Shown here piece by piece: positions 44,898 through 53,222 of a DNA stretch of 64,000 bases. The stretch comes from Bacteroidota bacterium (GTDB lineage: Bacteria; Bacteroidota; Ignavibacteria; Ignavibacteriales; Ignavibacteriaceae), in NCBI GenBank assembly GCA_021824565.1, contig JAKAKL010000101.1, forward strand, positions 1-64,000, written 5' to 3'. The notes beneath the pieces are model-generated. The model was not told the origin of the DNA, did no database searches, and saw only the letters and a list, made by a program, of their open reading frames with translations. The stretch's first letter is position 1, and every line of letters starts with the position of its first letter. The position numbers and the translations under genes are program-made.

Positions 44898-45530
44898 TCA
44901 CTTTTCTTTTTCTAAAACAGATGAAATGATTTCATTTACTAGATCATATTCAAATCCGCGCTGATATAAAAAAGAAAAAAGTTTCTGTCTTATTTCTCCC
45001 GCGTCATCCGTTTTAGATTTTAATATTCTTAATTTTTTGTTCGCAATTGCCAAAACATTTTCGATTTCGCTGTTGCGTGAATATCTTTCGTCTATCACCT
45101 CGGAAATGATTATGTTGCTTACACCTTTCTTAATCAACTCTGCTTTGATTTTTTTTGGACTCCATTTTTTTCTCGAAGACATTTCTTCAAGAAACTGAAG
45201 CGCGAATTGTTTATCGTCTATATAATTATTTTCTTTTAGCTCTCCAAGTACAATGTTGATTAAATCGGCGTTATATCCTCTTTGCTTCAGTTTTATGCCG
45301 ATTTCGTGCTCAGAATGCCGGCGTCTTGACAAATACGTAAAAGCTTTCTGCTTAATAAAATATTTTTGATTCTCACGTACTAAAAATTCAAAACGGCTTT
45401 CAGAAATTTCAGAGTCTTTCTTTAAGCCGTTCTTAAGAAGCGTTTCGTAGGATAGAAAAAGTTTTTCATTATTATCAAGAAGAACCGCAACATTTCTACT
45501 GTCTTTCTTCTCAATCCCAACAATCTTCAT
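44898..45530 (-). CDS. recX: Regulatory protein RecX
   Basis: 210 residues with the three tandem three-helix RecX repeats: YLSRRRHSEHEIGIKLKQRGY, YIDDKQFALQFLEEMSSRKKWSPKKI and a C-terminal LFSFLYQRGFEYDLVNEII. RecX modulates RecA filaments. It begins 12 bp after recA, the classical arrangement, and ends flush against the convergent NUDIX gene. Confidence 0.93.
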   Translation of the reverse strand: MKIVGIEKKDSRNVAVLLDNNEKLFLSYETLLKNGLKKDSEISESRFEFLVRENQKYFIKQKAFTYLSRRRHSEHEIGIKLKQRGYNADLINIVLGELKENNYIDDKQFALQFLEEMSSRKKWSPKKIKAELIKKGVSNIIISEVIDERYSRNSEIENVLAIANKKLRILKSKTDDAGEIRQKLFSFLYQRGFEYDLVNEIISSVLEKEK

Positions 45531-45542
45531 ATTTAATAAAGT

Positions 45543-46595
45543 TTATTTAGCAGATTTTTTTTCTTTAACCGCAACAGTTTTTTCTTCGGGCTTTTCTTCT
45601 TTAACAATGCCTAATTTTGATTTAACTTCTTTTTCAACCTTGGCGTATAAAGCAGGGGCTTCTATAAGCTTCTGCCTGAATTGCTCCCTTCCCTGGAATC
45701 TTTCTTCTTCAAAAGTAAACCACGCTCCGCTCTTCTTTATTATTCCAAGATTAGTTGCAAGATCTAAAAGATCGCCGGTCTTGCTGATGCCTTCGTTATA
45801 AAGAATATCAAATTCTACTTCTTTGAACGGAGGCGCGACTTTGCTCTTTACAATTTTAACTTTTGTACGGCTGCCTACAACATCATTTCCTTCTTTAATT
45901 GCCGCAATTCTTCTAATGTCCAATCTTACCGATGCATAAAATTTTAAAGCATTGCCGCCGGTTGTTGTTTCGGGATTTCCAAACATAACGCCAATTTTAC
46001 TTCTCAATTGATTAATAAATATCACCGAAGTTTTTGATTTAGAAATAGCGCCGGTTAATTTTCTTAAAGCTTGAGACATAAGCCTTGCTTGAACAGCCAT
46101 AGTTGCGTCGCCCATCTCTCCTTCAATTTCAGAACGCGGTACGAGCGCTGCCACCGAGTCTATAACAATTATATCAAGAGCATTGCTCCTAACAAGTGTA
46201 TCTGTAATTTCAAGAGCCTGCTCGCCGAAGTCTGGCTGCGACAACAATAAATTGGTAGTATCAACACCCAGCCTTTTCGCATAGTTCACATCAAGCGCAT
46301 GCTCAGCATCGATAAACGCTGCTAACCCGCCTGTTTTCTGGGCTTCAGCGATTATGTGTAAGCAAAGAGTAGTTTTCCCGCTTGACTCCGGTCCGTATAT
46401 TTCAGTAACCCTTCCTCTCGGTACACCGCCAATACCAAGCGCATAATCAAGTGATATGGAACCTGTTGGTATTGATTCTACATCATTAATTACGCCGTCT
46501 CCAAGCTTCATTATAGAGCCTTTGCCGTATGTCTTTTCTATTGTTGAAATTGCATCTTCAATAATTTTAAGCTTCTGTTCTTTTTCAGTGCTCAT
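45543..46595 (-). CDS. recA: Recombinase RecA
   Basis: 350 residues from the ATG at 46595, preceded by GGGAG at 6 bases; an ATG five codons upstream overlaps thpR and is less likely. The Walker A motif GPESSGKT is at 68-75, and the L2 region [22 protein letters not shown] is intact. The tail is rich in Glu and Lys. It catalyses strand exchange and LexA cleavage. No LexA box was recognised in this operon. Confidence 0.97.
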   Translation of the reverse strand: MSTEKEQKLKIIEDAISTIEKTYGKGSIMKLGDGVINDVESIPTGSISLDYALGIGGVPRGRVTEIYGPESSGKTTLCLHIIAEAQKTGGLAAFIDAEHALDVNYAKRLGVDTTNLLLSQPDFGEQALEITDTLVRSNALDIIVIDSVAALVPRSEIEGEMGDATMAVQARLMSQALRKLTGAISKSKTSVIFINQLRSKIGVMFGNPETTTGGNALKFYASVRLDIRRIAAIKEGNDVVGSRTKVKIVKSKVAPPFKEVEFDILYNEGISKTGDLLDLATNLGIIKKSGAWFTFEEERFQGREQFRQKLIEAPALYAKVEKEVKSKLGIVKEEKPEEKTVAVKEKKSAK

Positions 46596-46606
46596 AAACG
46601 CTCCCT

Positions 46607-47155
46607 TCATCCTAATAAATAATTTTTAATTGTTGTATAATCTGAACCGTTTGCCAAAAGTCTGCTTTCTATCAAGGCAGCTTCATATATTTCAAAGCTT
46701 ATTTTCGGAAGGAAATAGCTTGTAAACCTGTTAACAAAATATGCTCCTTCGTTTCCTTTCATCCTTTTCAAAGTAAGATGAGGAATAAACCTTTTTTTAT
46801 CTGCGGGTATAGAAAATTTTTCAAGCCGAGTATTAACTTTTTCAGCAAGCTCATATATCTTTTTATCGCTGTGAATGCCGATATGAAGCGACTTCGGCTG
46901 GTCGCCGACATAGAAAAAACCAAACTTGCCCAATTGACAAAGCATGCCTTCATATTCTTCTATGAATGTTAGTTCATCGGCAATCTGTTGAACCATTTCA
47001 GTTCTTACTTCGCCAATAAATTTTAAAGTTAAGTGAACTTTTTCAAAATCTTCCCACCGGTATTTTTCAAAATCCGGGAAAGCTTTATTCCGGTGATACA
47101 TAATTTCCTCGATTACATTGTCCGGAATTTTTAGAGCAACAAATAGTCTATTCAT
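46607..47155 (-). CDS. thpR: RNA 2',3'-cyclic phosphodiesterase
   Basis: 182 residues of the 2H phosphoesterase superfamily. The two catalytic motifs are HLTLKFIG (His near 43) and HLTLKRMK (His near 125). It opens RNA 2',3'-cyclic phosphates (formerly called LigT or 2'-5' RNA ligase). It overlaps the cinA end by 8 bp and lies before recA, as in many bacterial genomes. Confidence 0.92.
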   Translation of the reverse strand: MNRLFVALKIPDNVIEEIMYHRNKAFPDFEKYRWEDFEKVHLTLKFIGEVRTEMVQQIADELTFIEEYEGMLCQLGKFGFFYVGDQPKSLHIGIHSDKKIYELAEKVNTRLEKFSIPADKKRFIPHLTLKRMKGNEGAYFVNRFTSYFLPKISFEIYEAALIESRLLANGSDYTTIKNYLLG

Positions 47156-48404
47156 CGTATGATATTCCTAATAAATAACGTCTAACCATTTCGAGGGCAG
47201 CCTGCGCGGCCCTTTGTTTATTTCTTAATCTGTCTTCCCCAAAATTAAATTTTTTTGCCGTGCAAACTTTATCATCGCAAATTCCTATATAAACAAGACC
47301 AATTGGCTTATTTACTCCTGCGCCGGTTGGTCCCATAATTCCTGTAACAGATAATCCTATATCGGTACCACTAATTGCTCTAATACCTTCAGCCATTTGT
47401 CTTGCAACTTCAAGACTGACAGCGCCGTTATCTGCTATAGTATCTTCATCTACTTTTAAAAATTCTACTTTTGAACCGTTGCTGTATGAAACCACGCCTC
47501 TTTCGTAATAGGCGCTGCTTCCGCTTATGTTCGTAAGAAGATTTGAAATATATCCGCCGGTGCATGACTCAGCAACCGCAATTGTCAAGCCTCTCTCAGT
47601 TAATAAGCGAGCAATAACTTCTTCAAGCAATTCATCTTTATTTGAAAAAATATATCTTCCTGCCAGGCTTCTAATTTTTTGTACAATTTCCGTCAGCTTA
47701 TTATTAGCAAGTTCTTCGGTTGACTCTTGTATGGTTATTCTAAGTTTCACACCAAACTGGCTTGGCAGAAAAGCAAGCTTTGCTCCGTTTAATAGTTCGT
47801 CAAGATTACCAAGTTTCTCAAACAATACAGATTCTCCTATTCCTGTTGTTTGCAACGTTTGCATTTTAATTGAGTAATCTAAATTTACTAATTTTTCTTG
47901 CAAAGTGGGAACCACAAATGATTCCATCATTTGATGCATCTCAAATGGAACTCCCGGCATTGCAACAAAAATCTTGTTGTCCTTTTCTATCCACATTCCC
48001 GGCGCTGTGCCAAGGCTGTTTTTTATAACTGCAGCAATTTTAGGAACAAGCGCCTGATCTTCATTTACCTTTGATAATTGCCTGCCTCTTTTTTTTAGAA
48101 AACTTTTTACATCTTCCAGAACTTCTTTGCTTTTTACTAACTCAGTATGAAAGAATTTCACAATGCAAGTTCTCGTAACGTCATCGTGAGTTGGACCCAA
48201 GCCGCCGGTAACTATCACTAAATCATTTTCAGCAAGACATGATTTAAATTCTTTTAAAATCTCTTCTTCGTTATCACCGACTACTGAAGATTTTCTTACG
48301 TTAATCTGAATCTTAGTTAGCTCTTCTCCGATAAAAGCAGCATTTGAATTTATGGTTTGCCCGATTAGAATCTCATCACCAATAGTAATTATATGAGCAT
48401 TCAT
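47148..48404 (-). CDS. cinA: CinA family nicotinamide-nucleotide amidohydrolase
   Basis: 418 residues with both CinA domains: an N-terminal MoCF-like COG1058 domain (ITIGDEILIGQTINSN, VTGGLGPTHDDVT, MPGVPFEM) and a C-terminal PncC amidohydrolase domain (VAESCTGGYISNLLTNI, SVTGIMGPTG). It recycles pyridine nucleotides and hydrolyses ADP-ribose. It is co-transcribed with thpR and recA. Confidence 0.95.
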   Translation of the reverse strand: MNAHIITIGDEILIGQTINSNAAFIGEELTKIQINVRKSSVVGDNEEEILKEFKSCLAENDLVIVTGGLGPTHDDVTRTCIVKFFHTELVKSKEVLEDVKSFLKKRGRQLSKVNEDQALVPKIAAVIKNSLGTAPGMWIEKDNKIFVAMPGVPFEMHQMMESFVVPTLQEKLVNLDYSIKMQTLQTTGIGESVLFEKLGNLDELLNGAKLAFLPSQFGVKLRITIQESTEELANNKLTEIVQKIRSLAGRYIFSNKDELLEEVIARLLTERGLTIAVAESCTGGYISNLLTNISGSSAYYERGVVSYSNGSKVEFLKVDEDTIADNGAVSLEVARQMAEGIRAISGTDIGLSVTGIMGPTGAGVNKPIGLVYIGICDDKVCTAKKFNFGEDRLRNKQRAAQAALEMVRRYLLGISYDE

Positions 48405-48427
48405 TTCCTTCTCAATTTATTGAAAAC

Positions 48428-48886
48428 TTATATCCGCGCTATTGCAAATAAAATTATATGGACAAATATGGCGGAATAAAATCCTGCAATTATGTCGTCC
48501 ATCATAATTCCCAGTCCGCCGTTTAATTTTTCTGCCTGTCTTGCCGGCGGCGGTTTAATAATATCGAATGCACGCCAGATAGCAAATACAAATATTGAAA
48601 TATACAGTTTCTTCGGAAGAAGAAGCAATGAAATCCACATGCCGACAACTTCATCTATTGTGCATTCAGCCGGATCTTTTCCGTAAACTTTTTCAAATTT
48701 ATTACCAACATATACGCCGTATAGACCGAATAAAACTATCGATAGAATTAAAACAACAGGATTTTCAAACCCTGGTATATAATATATAATTAGTCCCGCC
48801 GCGCTTCCAAACGTTCCAGAAGCAAAAGGAATATATCCGGTATAAAAACCAGAACCTAAAAATTTTTCAAGAAAATTAATTTTCAC
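48428..48886 (-). CDS. pgpA: Phosphatidylglycerophosphatase A
   Basis: 152 residues, membrane protein with about four helices. Motifs YGKDPAECTIDEVVGMW, AFWRAFDIIKPPPA-like (here AIWRAFDIIKPPPA) and GLGIMMDDIIAG are those of PgpA. It dephosphorylates phosphatidylglycerophosphate, the product of PgsA. The start is GTG and overlaps the pgsA end by 11 bp. Confidence 0.93.
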   Translation of the reverse strand: MKINFLEKFLGSGFYTGYIPFASGTFGSAAGLIIYYIPGFENPVVLILSIVLFGLYGVYVGNKFEKVYGKDPAECTIDEVVGMWISLLLLPKKLYISIFVFAIWRAFDIIKPPPARQAEKLNGGLGIMMDDIIAGFYSAIFVHIILFAIARI

Positions 48887-49472
48887 CGGTAAAAAGATTT
48901 ATAATTAATCGCCTGTTACCATAAAGATAAGTAATACCCGAATGAAAAGTTATTATAGTAATAGCGAGCATTCCAAAGTAAATCAAATTGTAATTAAATA
49001 ACAAAGAAAATAGTTTTTCGTTGCTTGAATAAATTTGCACGGTATTTTGCCCCACATAAATAATCAGCAAATAATAAAGGAAAGTCATTTGAAAAAATGT
49101 TTTCCATTTGGCGTAATAACTTGTTGGAAAGCCTTTACCTTTATAATCTGCGTAAGCTCTCAAGCCAGTAATGCTGAAATCTCTCGCAAGAATAATAATG
49201 ACCATCCACAGCGGTATAATTTTTAAGATAACAAACCCGATAAATGCTGCGGAAGTTAAAATCTTATCTGCAAGCGGATCCCAGAATTTTCCCCATGAGG
49301 TAATATAATTAAATTTTCTCGCCAGCCAGCCGTCGTACCAATCGGTTAAAGCAGCAATAATAAAAATCAAAAGCGATATCTGCTTAAGAAGAGGGCTTAC
49401 CGATAAAAATAAAAATAGAAATACCGGAGTAAGTATTATTCTTAAGACAGTTAACTGATTTGGTAAAACCAT
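48876..49472 (-). CDS. pgsA: CDP-diacylglycerol-glycerol-3-phosphate 3-phosphatidyltransferase
   Basis: 198 residues with about five membrane helices. The CDP-alcohol phosphotransferase signature is intact: DWYDGWLAR, then G and the two Asp residues of GKFWDPLADK. It makes phosphatidylglycerophosphate. Together with the overlapping pgpA it covers two consecutive steps of phosphatidylglycerol synthesis. Confidence 0.94.
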   Translation of the reverse strand: MVLPNQLTVLRIILTPVFLFLFLSVSPLLKQISLLIFIIAALTDWYDGWLARKFNYITSWGKFWDPLADKILTSAAFIGFVILKIIPLWMVIIILARDFSITGLRAYADYKGKGFPTSYYAKWKTFFQMTFLYYLLIIYVGQNTVQIYSSNEKLFSLLFNYNLIYFGMLAITIITFHSGITYLYGNRRLIINLFTGEN

Positions 49473-49485
49473 TTTGTTCCATCAA

Positions 49486-49782
49486 CTATAAATTTTCAGA
49501 AAGACTTTTGAGAAACGGAAATTCATAAATACCGGTATTGTGTCCATCCTTCCATGAAATTGAAATAGCATAGCTACCGACTTTATTTATGCTGTAAATA
49601 CTAATTTGATCTTCACCAAATATCGGAATAAAACTCTTGCTTTGTGTCTCTCTTAAAGCAGCACAAGTTGCACATGGACAAAATCTTCTAAGCTTTTTAA
49701 TTCCTATTAAAGATTCGCTGCCGTCATCCCATTTAATATAAAGTGATTGTTTTTCCTTTATACTAATTTTTACCGGAATCAT
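49486..49782 (-). CDS. DUF971 domain protein
   Basis: 98 residues, a single DUF971 domain (the fold found at the N-terminus of gamma-butyrobetaine hydroxylase). Landmarks are YIKWDDGSES, LRRFCPCATCAA with a CxCxxC cluster, and ISWKDGHNTGIYEF. The Cys cluster suggests metal binding or a role near Fe-S assembly, but the function is unproven. It shares one base with the purC stop (TAATG). Confidence 0.88.
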   Translation of the reverse strand: MIPVKISIKEKQSLYIKWDDGSESLIGIKKLRRFCPCATCAALRETQSKSFIPIFGEDQISIYSINKVGSYAISISWKDGHNTGIYEFPFLKSLSENL

Positions 49783-50678
49783 TAAGATATCTTCTTACCT
49801 GTAATCAGAAACAACGCTTCAAAATATTTTTCGGCAGTCTTATTGATTATGTCCTCCGGCAAAACCGGCGGCGGCGGCTGCTTATTAAAATTTATTGATA
49901 AAAGATAATCTCTTACAAATTGCTTATCATAACTTTGTTGAGCCCGCCCTTTCCGGTAAGTGCTCAACGGCCAAAACCGCGACGAATCTGGTGTTAGAAC
50001 TTCGTCTACTAAAATAACATCATTATTATAAATTCCAAATTCCATTTTTGTATCGGCAATGATGATTCCTTTTGTCAAAGCGTACTCAGCAGCTTTTTTA
50101 TAAATTTCAATCGCGGCTGATTTAATCTTACTAAAAATTTCTTTGCCGGCAATCTTTTCCGCTTCCTCGGCGGGAATGTTTTCATCGTGTATGCCTACTT
50201 CAGCTTTTGTCGACGGAGTAAATATCGGCTCCGGAAGCTTTTCAGATTCAAGCAAGTTTGAGGGCAATGTAATTCCCGAAACTTTCCCTGTCTTTGTATA
50301 ATCATTCCAGCCTGAACCTGATATATACCCGCGAACTATGCATTCTATAGGCAGAACTTTGGCTTTCTTAACCAGCATCGATCTGCCTTCCAGATCGTTT
50401 TTGTAAGCCGCACATTCCGGTGGGAATTCGTTAACGTCTGTTGCAACTATATGGTTTTGAATAATGCTTTTCGTAAAATTAAACCAGAATTCCGAAATCT
50501 GTGTAAGTACTTTACCCTTCATCGGAATCCCTTGAGCCATTATTACATCAAACGCCGAAAGTCTGTCTGTGGAGACAATTAAAAAATATTCTCCGACGTC
50601 GTAAATATCCCTAACTTTTCCTTGCTTTACTAATTTAAGATCGGGGAAATTTGTTTGAAGTATGATTTTACTGTCCAT
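49782..50678 (-). CDS. purC: SAICAR synthetase
   Basis: 298 residues, the longer PurC type. Motifs include [55 protein letters not shown] and [11 protein letters not shown]. It joins aspartate to CAIR in purine synthesis. It is first in the operon running purC, DUF971, pgsA, pgpA, cinA, thpR, recA, recX. Confidence 0.95.
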   Translation of the reverse strand: MDSKIILQTNFPDLKLVKQGKVRDIYDVGEYFLIVSTDRLSAFDVIMAQGIPMKGKVLTQISEFWFNFTKSIIQNHIVATDVNEFPPECAAYKNDLEGRSMLVKKAKVLPIECIVRGYISGSGWNDYTKTGKVSGITLPSNLLESEKLPEPIFTPSTKAEVGIHDENIPAEEAEKIAGKEIFSKIKSAAIEIYKKAAEYALTKGIIIADTKMEFGIYNNDVILVDEVLTPDSSRFWPLSTYRKGRAQQSYDKQFVRDYLLSINFNKQPPPPVLPEDIINKTAEKYFEALFLITGKKIS

Positions 50679-50804
50679 AATTCTCTAATGTTTTCTTGTA
50701 AATATAAATCTGTCGTTTACTTAATACAACAATTTGCAATAAAATTAAATTTCTCAAAAAATTTTTCGACTATAAAATAGAGCATATTAGGAAAGGCTAA
50801 GACA

Positions 50805-50942
50805 ATGATTTTAATATTATTTTTGTATGGAATTATATCGATTATTTCTCTTGCTATTTTGTTCCATTTTATGAAAACAGCTCCCAGCGGCTGGGAAGAC
50901 GAAAACGGATTTCATAAGGGACTGCCGCATCATAGTCACTAA
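50805..50942 (+). CDS. 45-residue single-span membrane protein
   Basis: An ATG at 50805 with AGGAAAGG upstream opens 45 codons. The first 22 residues are one hydrophobic helix (MILILFLYGIISIISLAIL), then a short cytoplasmic or periplasmic tail with APSGWEDENGF and a His-rich end (PHHSH). The good leader and the sharp hydrophobic/polar split suggest a real gene. No family was recognised. It is convergent with the STAS gene. Confidence 0.55.
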   Translation: MILILFLYGIISIISLAILFHFMKTAPSGWEDENGFHKGLPHHSH

Positions 50943-51005
50943 AATTAAGCTGAGCGGTCAATTCCCTATTCTTTTCTATTGAGACAAAATCAGCCGTCAA
51001 TTTTT

Positions 51006-51413
51006 TTATAAGAACTTCGGCGCCATCGTACTGCTGTTGAAGCCGTTTTCATTTCGTACTCTTATTTTCAACCTTCCTTTAAATGTTTGCAAAGCGCTTT
51101 CTACATTATCGTCGAAATCAAGAATTCTAACCGAGTTCAAATTCTGAAATGCAAAGTCCAAACCAACCATAGGCTTTACGACCCGAAGCTTTCCTCCTCT
51201 CAAAGAGATTGTCCTTAAAAGATGAAGCAAGTTACTTAAAAAAGCCGCATCGATATAATCGCAGTAAGAGAGGTCTACCACGTAATTATTAATATTTTGA
51301 GATAGATAATAATTTAGAAATTCATTGAAAGAGGAAGCTTCAAAAAAAGTAGCTCTCTTTACGTTGACAGATACAACTCCGAAATTATCTATTTCCTGGA
51401 ATCTAAAATCCAT
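51006..51413 (-). CDS. Stand-alone STAS domain protein
   Basis: 135 residues with a STAS fold (VVDLSYCDYIDAAFLSNLLHLLR). The usual phosphorylated Ser is replaced by Ala in IDAAFLS unless Ser at the end of that loop is used. A 20-residue C-terminal extension is unconserved-looking. It may be an antagonist not controlled by the usual serine, or a structural signalling module. No kinase or phosphatase is adjacent; the SpoIIE phosphatase is 50 kb away. Confidence 0.75.
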   Translation of the reverse strand: MDFRFQEIDNFGVVSVNVKRATFFEASSFNEFLNYYLSQNINNYVVDLSYCDYIDAAFLSNLLHLLRTISLRGGKLRVVKPMVGLDFAFQNLNSVRILDFDDNVESALQTFKGRLKIRVRNENGFNSSTMAPKFL

Positions 51414-51601
51414 TGATAATTAAAAAAACTAAAAATAAAATTTATATGTGTTACTGCGTATTATGCCGGATAATTACAAGCAAAAAAAAATTTCGGTTGT
51501 AATTTAAAAGGTTAAGAGATAAATGCAAATAAAAACATATTAAATTATTCGTTAATTTATATGGACGGTAAACAGGACAAAATTTGCCGATTAGCCGCTT
51601 T

Positions 51602-51637
51602 AAAACAAAAAGTGCGAATACTCGGTTATATTCGCAC
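51602..51637 (-). terminator. Terminator downstream of tRNA-Phe
   Basis: On the minus strand, 9-bp arms GTGCGAATA and TATTCGCAC (51629-51637 and 51612-51620) with an 8-nt loop are followed by TTTTTGTTTT. The hairpin begins 7 nt after the tRNA 3' end. Confidence 0.92.
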
Positions 51638-51644
51638 ACTGAAG

Positions 51645-51717
51645 TGGGCAGAGAGGGAATCGAACCCCCGACACAAGGATTTTCAGTCCTTTGCTCTACC
51701 GACTGAGCTATCTGCCC
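51645..51717 (-). tRNA. tRNA-Phe(GAA)
   Basis: 73 nt. Acceptor arms GGGCAGA and TCTGCCC pair fully with discriminator A. D arm GCTCAGTCGGTAGAGC, anticodon loop CTGAAAA (anticodon GAA) on an AAGGA/TCCTT stem, and T arm GGGGGTTCGATTCCCTC. CCA is not encoded. Confidence 0.96.
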
Positions 51718-51941
51718 TTAAAAATTGAGAGACCAAAAATATGGATTTTTCATCTAATCTCAAAAATTATTGGTAAAATATTTTTTATCATGCTAATAAT
51801 TTTTCCGTCTCTGTAGTCTATTTTCTCCGTGAATATTTTCCCGAATCATCTATGAATATTTTTTTTCTTTCTTAAAATTTTTTCGGTTGAAAAAATAATT
51901 TTATCTTCTTTTACTGCCATTCACCCATCTGGAACATACAA

Positions 51942-51967
51942 ATTGAATATCTCTTTGCGTATTCAAT
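51942..51967. other. Hairpin before the second repeat array
   Basis: ATTGAATA (51942-51949) and TATTCAAT (51960-51967) form 8-bp perfect arms with a 10-nt loop, followed by TTTTCC. It could end a plus-strand transcript or structure the upstream end of the repeat locus. No gene is nearby on the plus strand. Confidence 0.3.
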
Positions 51968-52003
51968 TTTTCCGACTCTTAATCTAAATTAAAATGAAAA
52001 ACG

Positions 52004-52212
52004 TTTCGTCTTTCCGATAGATCATTTGAAACAGACGGAAACTTGTTTGCTCATTCCAGAAAACAAGTGTCATTGAATATGAACCATTTAATACACCGGG
52101 TAAGTCGTTTGAAATATTTGGAAATCCATTTGAAGTTGCTGGAAAATCATTTGATCAGCCTCGAATACCATTTCTTCTTACATATAACGCATTTAGTGTC
52201 AAAAAATGACGA
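52004..52212 (+). repeat. Degenerate 21-bp repeat array, related to the 19-kb array
   Basis: About ten diverged units, most beginning TTT: 52004, 52025, 52046, 52087, 52108, 52129, 52150, 52171 and 52192. Spacing is 21 bp except for a 22/19-bp wobble at 52046-52086. The best unit starts TTTGAAGTTGCTGGAAAA (52129) and matches the 19-kb unit read on its minus strand (TTCGAAGTCGTGGAAAAC) at 13 of 21 positions. The frame open from 51998 to 52288 lacks an ATG. It lies in the 496-bp gap between tRNA-Phe and argF, which otherwise holds nothing I recognise. Confidence 0.65.
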
Positions 52213-52213
52213 T

Positions 52214-53146
52214 TTACATCACCAATGCCATAATTGCTTTTTGAACATGCAGCCTGTTTTCCGCCTCATCAAAGATTACAGAATTTGAAGAATCGGCAAC
52301 TTCATTAACCACTTCATCTCCGCGGTGAGCCGGAAGGCAGTGCATAAAAAGATAATCGCTCTTTGCATGCTTGATTAGATTTTCATTTACCTGGTAAGGC
52401 TTAAATATTTTTTTCCTCTTCGATGACTCGCTCTCCTGTCCCATGCTCGCCCAAACATCGGTATAAACAACGTCGGCATCCTTAACCGCTTTTATTGGAT
52501 CTACTAATATTTCAATTTTACTTCCGGTTGATTTTGCAGTTTCCATAGTTTCGTGTACAATTTGCTCGTTGGGATGGAACCCAACCGGCGAGGCTACGGA
52601 AATATCCATACCAACTTTAGCGCATCCGTGAAGCAGGCTGTGCGCCATATTGTTTCCATCGCCTACAAACGCAAGCTTCAAACCCTTTAAAGTTTTTTTC
52701 TTTTCAAGGATCGTAAACAGATCTGCTAACACCTGGCATGGATGCATAAGGTCGGTAAGCCCATTAATAATCGGGATGCTGGCGCTCTTAGCAAGATCGA
52801 TTACGTCTTGATGATCAAAAGTTCTTATCATTATTCCATCAAGGAACCTGGAAAGCACTTTAGCCGTATCGGCAATATTCTCGCTCTTCTTAAGCTGAAG
52901 GTCATTCTGATTGAAGAACATTCCAATCCCGCCGAGCTGATAAATACCAACTTCAAAAGAAATTCTCGTACGCGTCGAAGGCTTGGAGAATATCATTCCG
53001 AGAGTCTTGCCTTCAAGCATGCGATGAGGAATTCCTTTCTTTAATTTTGATTTTAAAGTCGCACTAAGCTCAAATATTTGTCCGAACTCTTCTTCCGCTA
53101 AATCGTTTAACGAAATTAAGCTTTTCCCTTTCCATTTTGAATTCAT
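52214..53146 (-). CDS. argF: Ornithine carbamoyltransferase
   Basis: 310 residues. The carbamoyl-phosphate motif STRTR (57-61), HPCQVLADL, and the ornithine motif FMHCLPAHRG are intact; the HCLP loop favours ornithine over acetylornithine or aspartate. It makes citrulline. No other arg genes are adjacent. The degenerate repeat array ends directly at its 3' end. Confidence 0.95.
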   Translation of the reverse strand: MNSKWKGKSLISLNDLAEEEFGQIFELSATLKSKLKKGIPHRMLEGKTLGMIFSKPSTRTRISFEVGIYQLGGIGMFFNQNDLQLKKSENIADTAKVLSRFLDGIMIRTFDHQDVIDLAKSASIPIINGLTDLMHPCQVLADLFTILEKKKTLKGLKLAFVGDGNNMAHSLLHGCAKVGMDISVASPVGFHPNEQIVHETMETAKSTGSKIEILVDPIKAVKDADVVYTDVWASMGQESESSKRKKIFKPYQVNENLIKHAKSDYLFMHCLPAHRGDEVVNEVADSSNSVIFDEAENRLHVQKAIMALVM

Positions 53147-53171
53147 TTTTACCTTTGTAAAGTTTAGTTGG

Positions 53172-53200
53172 AAAAATTGCCCTGCTCAATTTGCAGGGCA
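53172..53200 (-). terminator. Rho-independent terminator after the cPGS-like gene
   Basis: On the minus strand, TGCCCTGC and GCAGGGCA (8-bp perfect arms, 53178-53200) with a 7-nt loop, then ATTTTTCC. It is 23 bp after the stop at 53223 and just upstream of argF, so the two genes are probably separate units. Confidence 0.85.
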
Positions 53201-53222
53201 TTAAAAAATTTGTGAGCGAAAA

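Noticed and set aside
52043-52288. Plus-strand ORF starting TTG over the second array as a firm gene
   Set aside because: There is no ATG or ribosome site, and it overlaps the 3' end of argF. It is reported only as part of the repeat finding.
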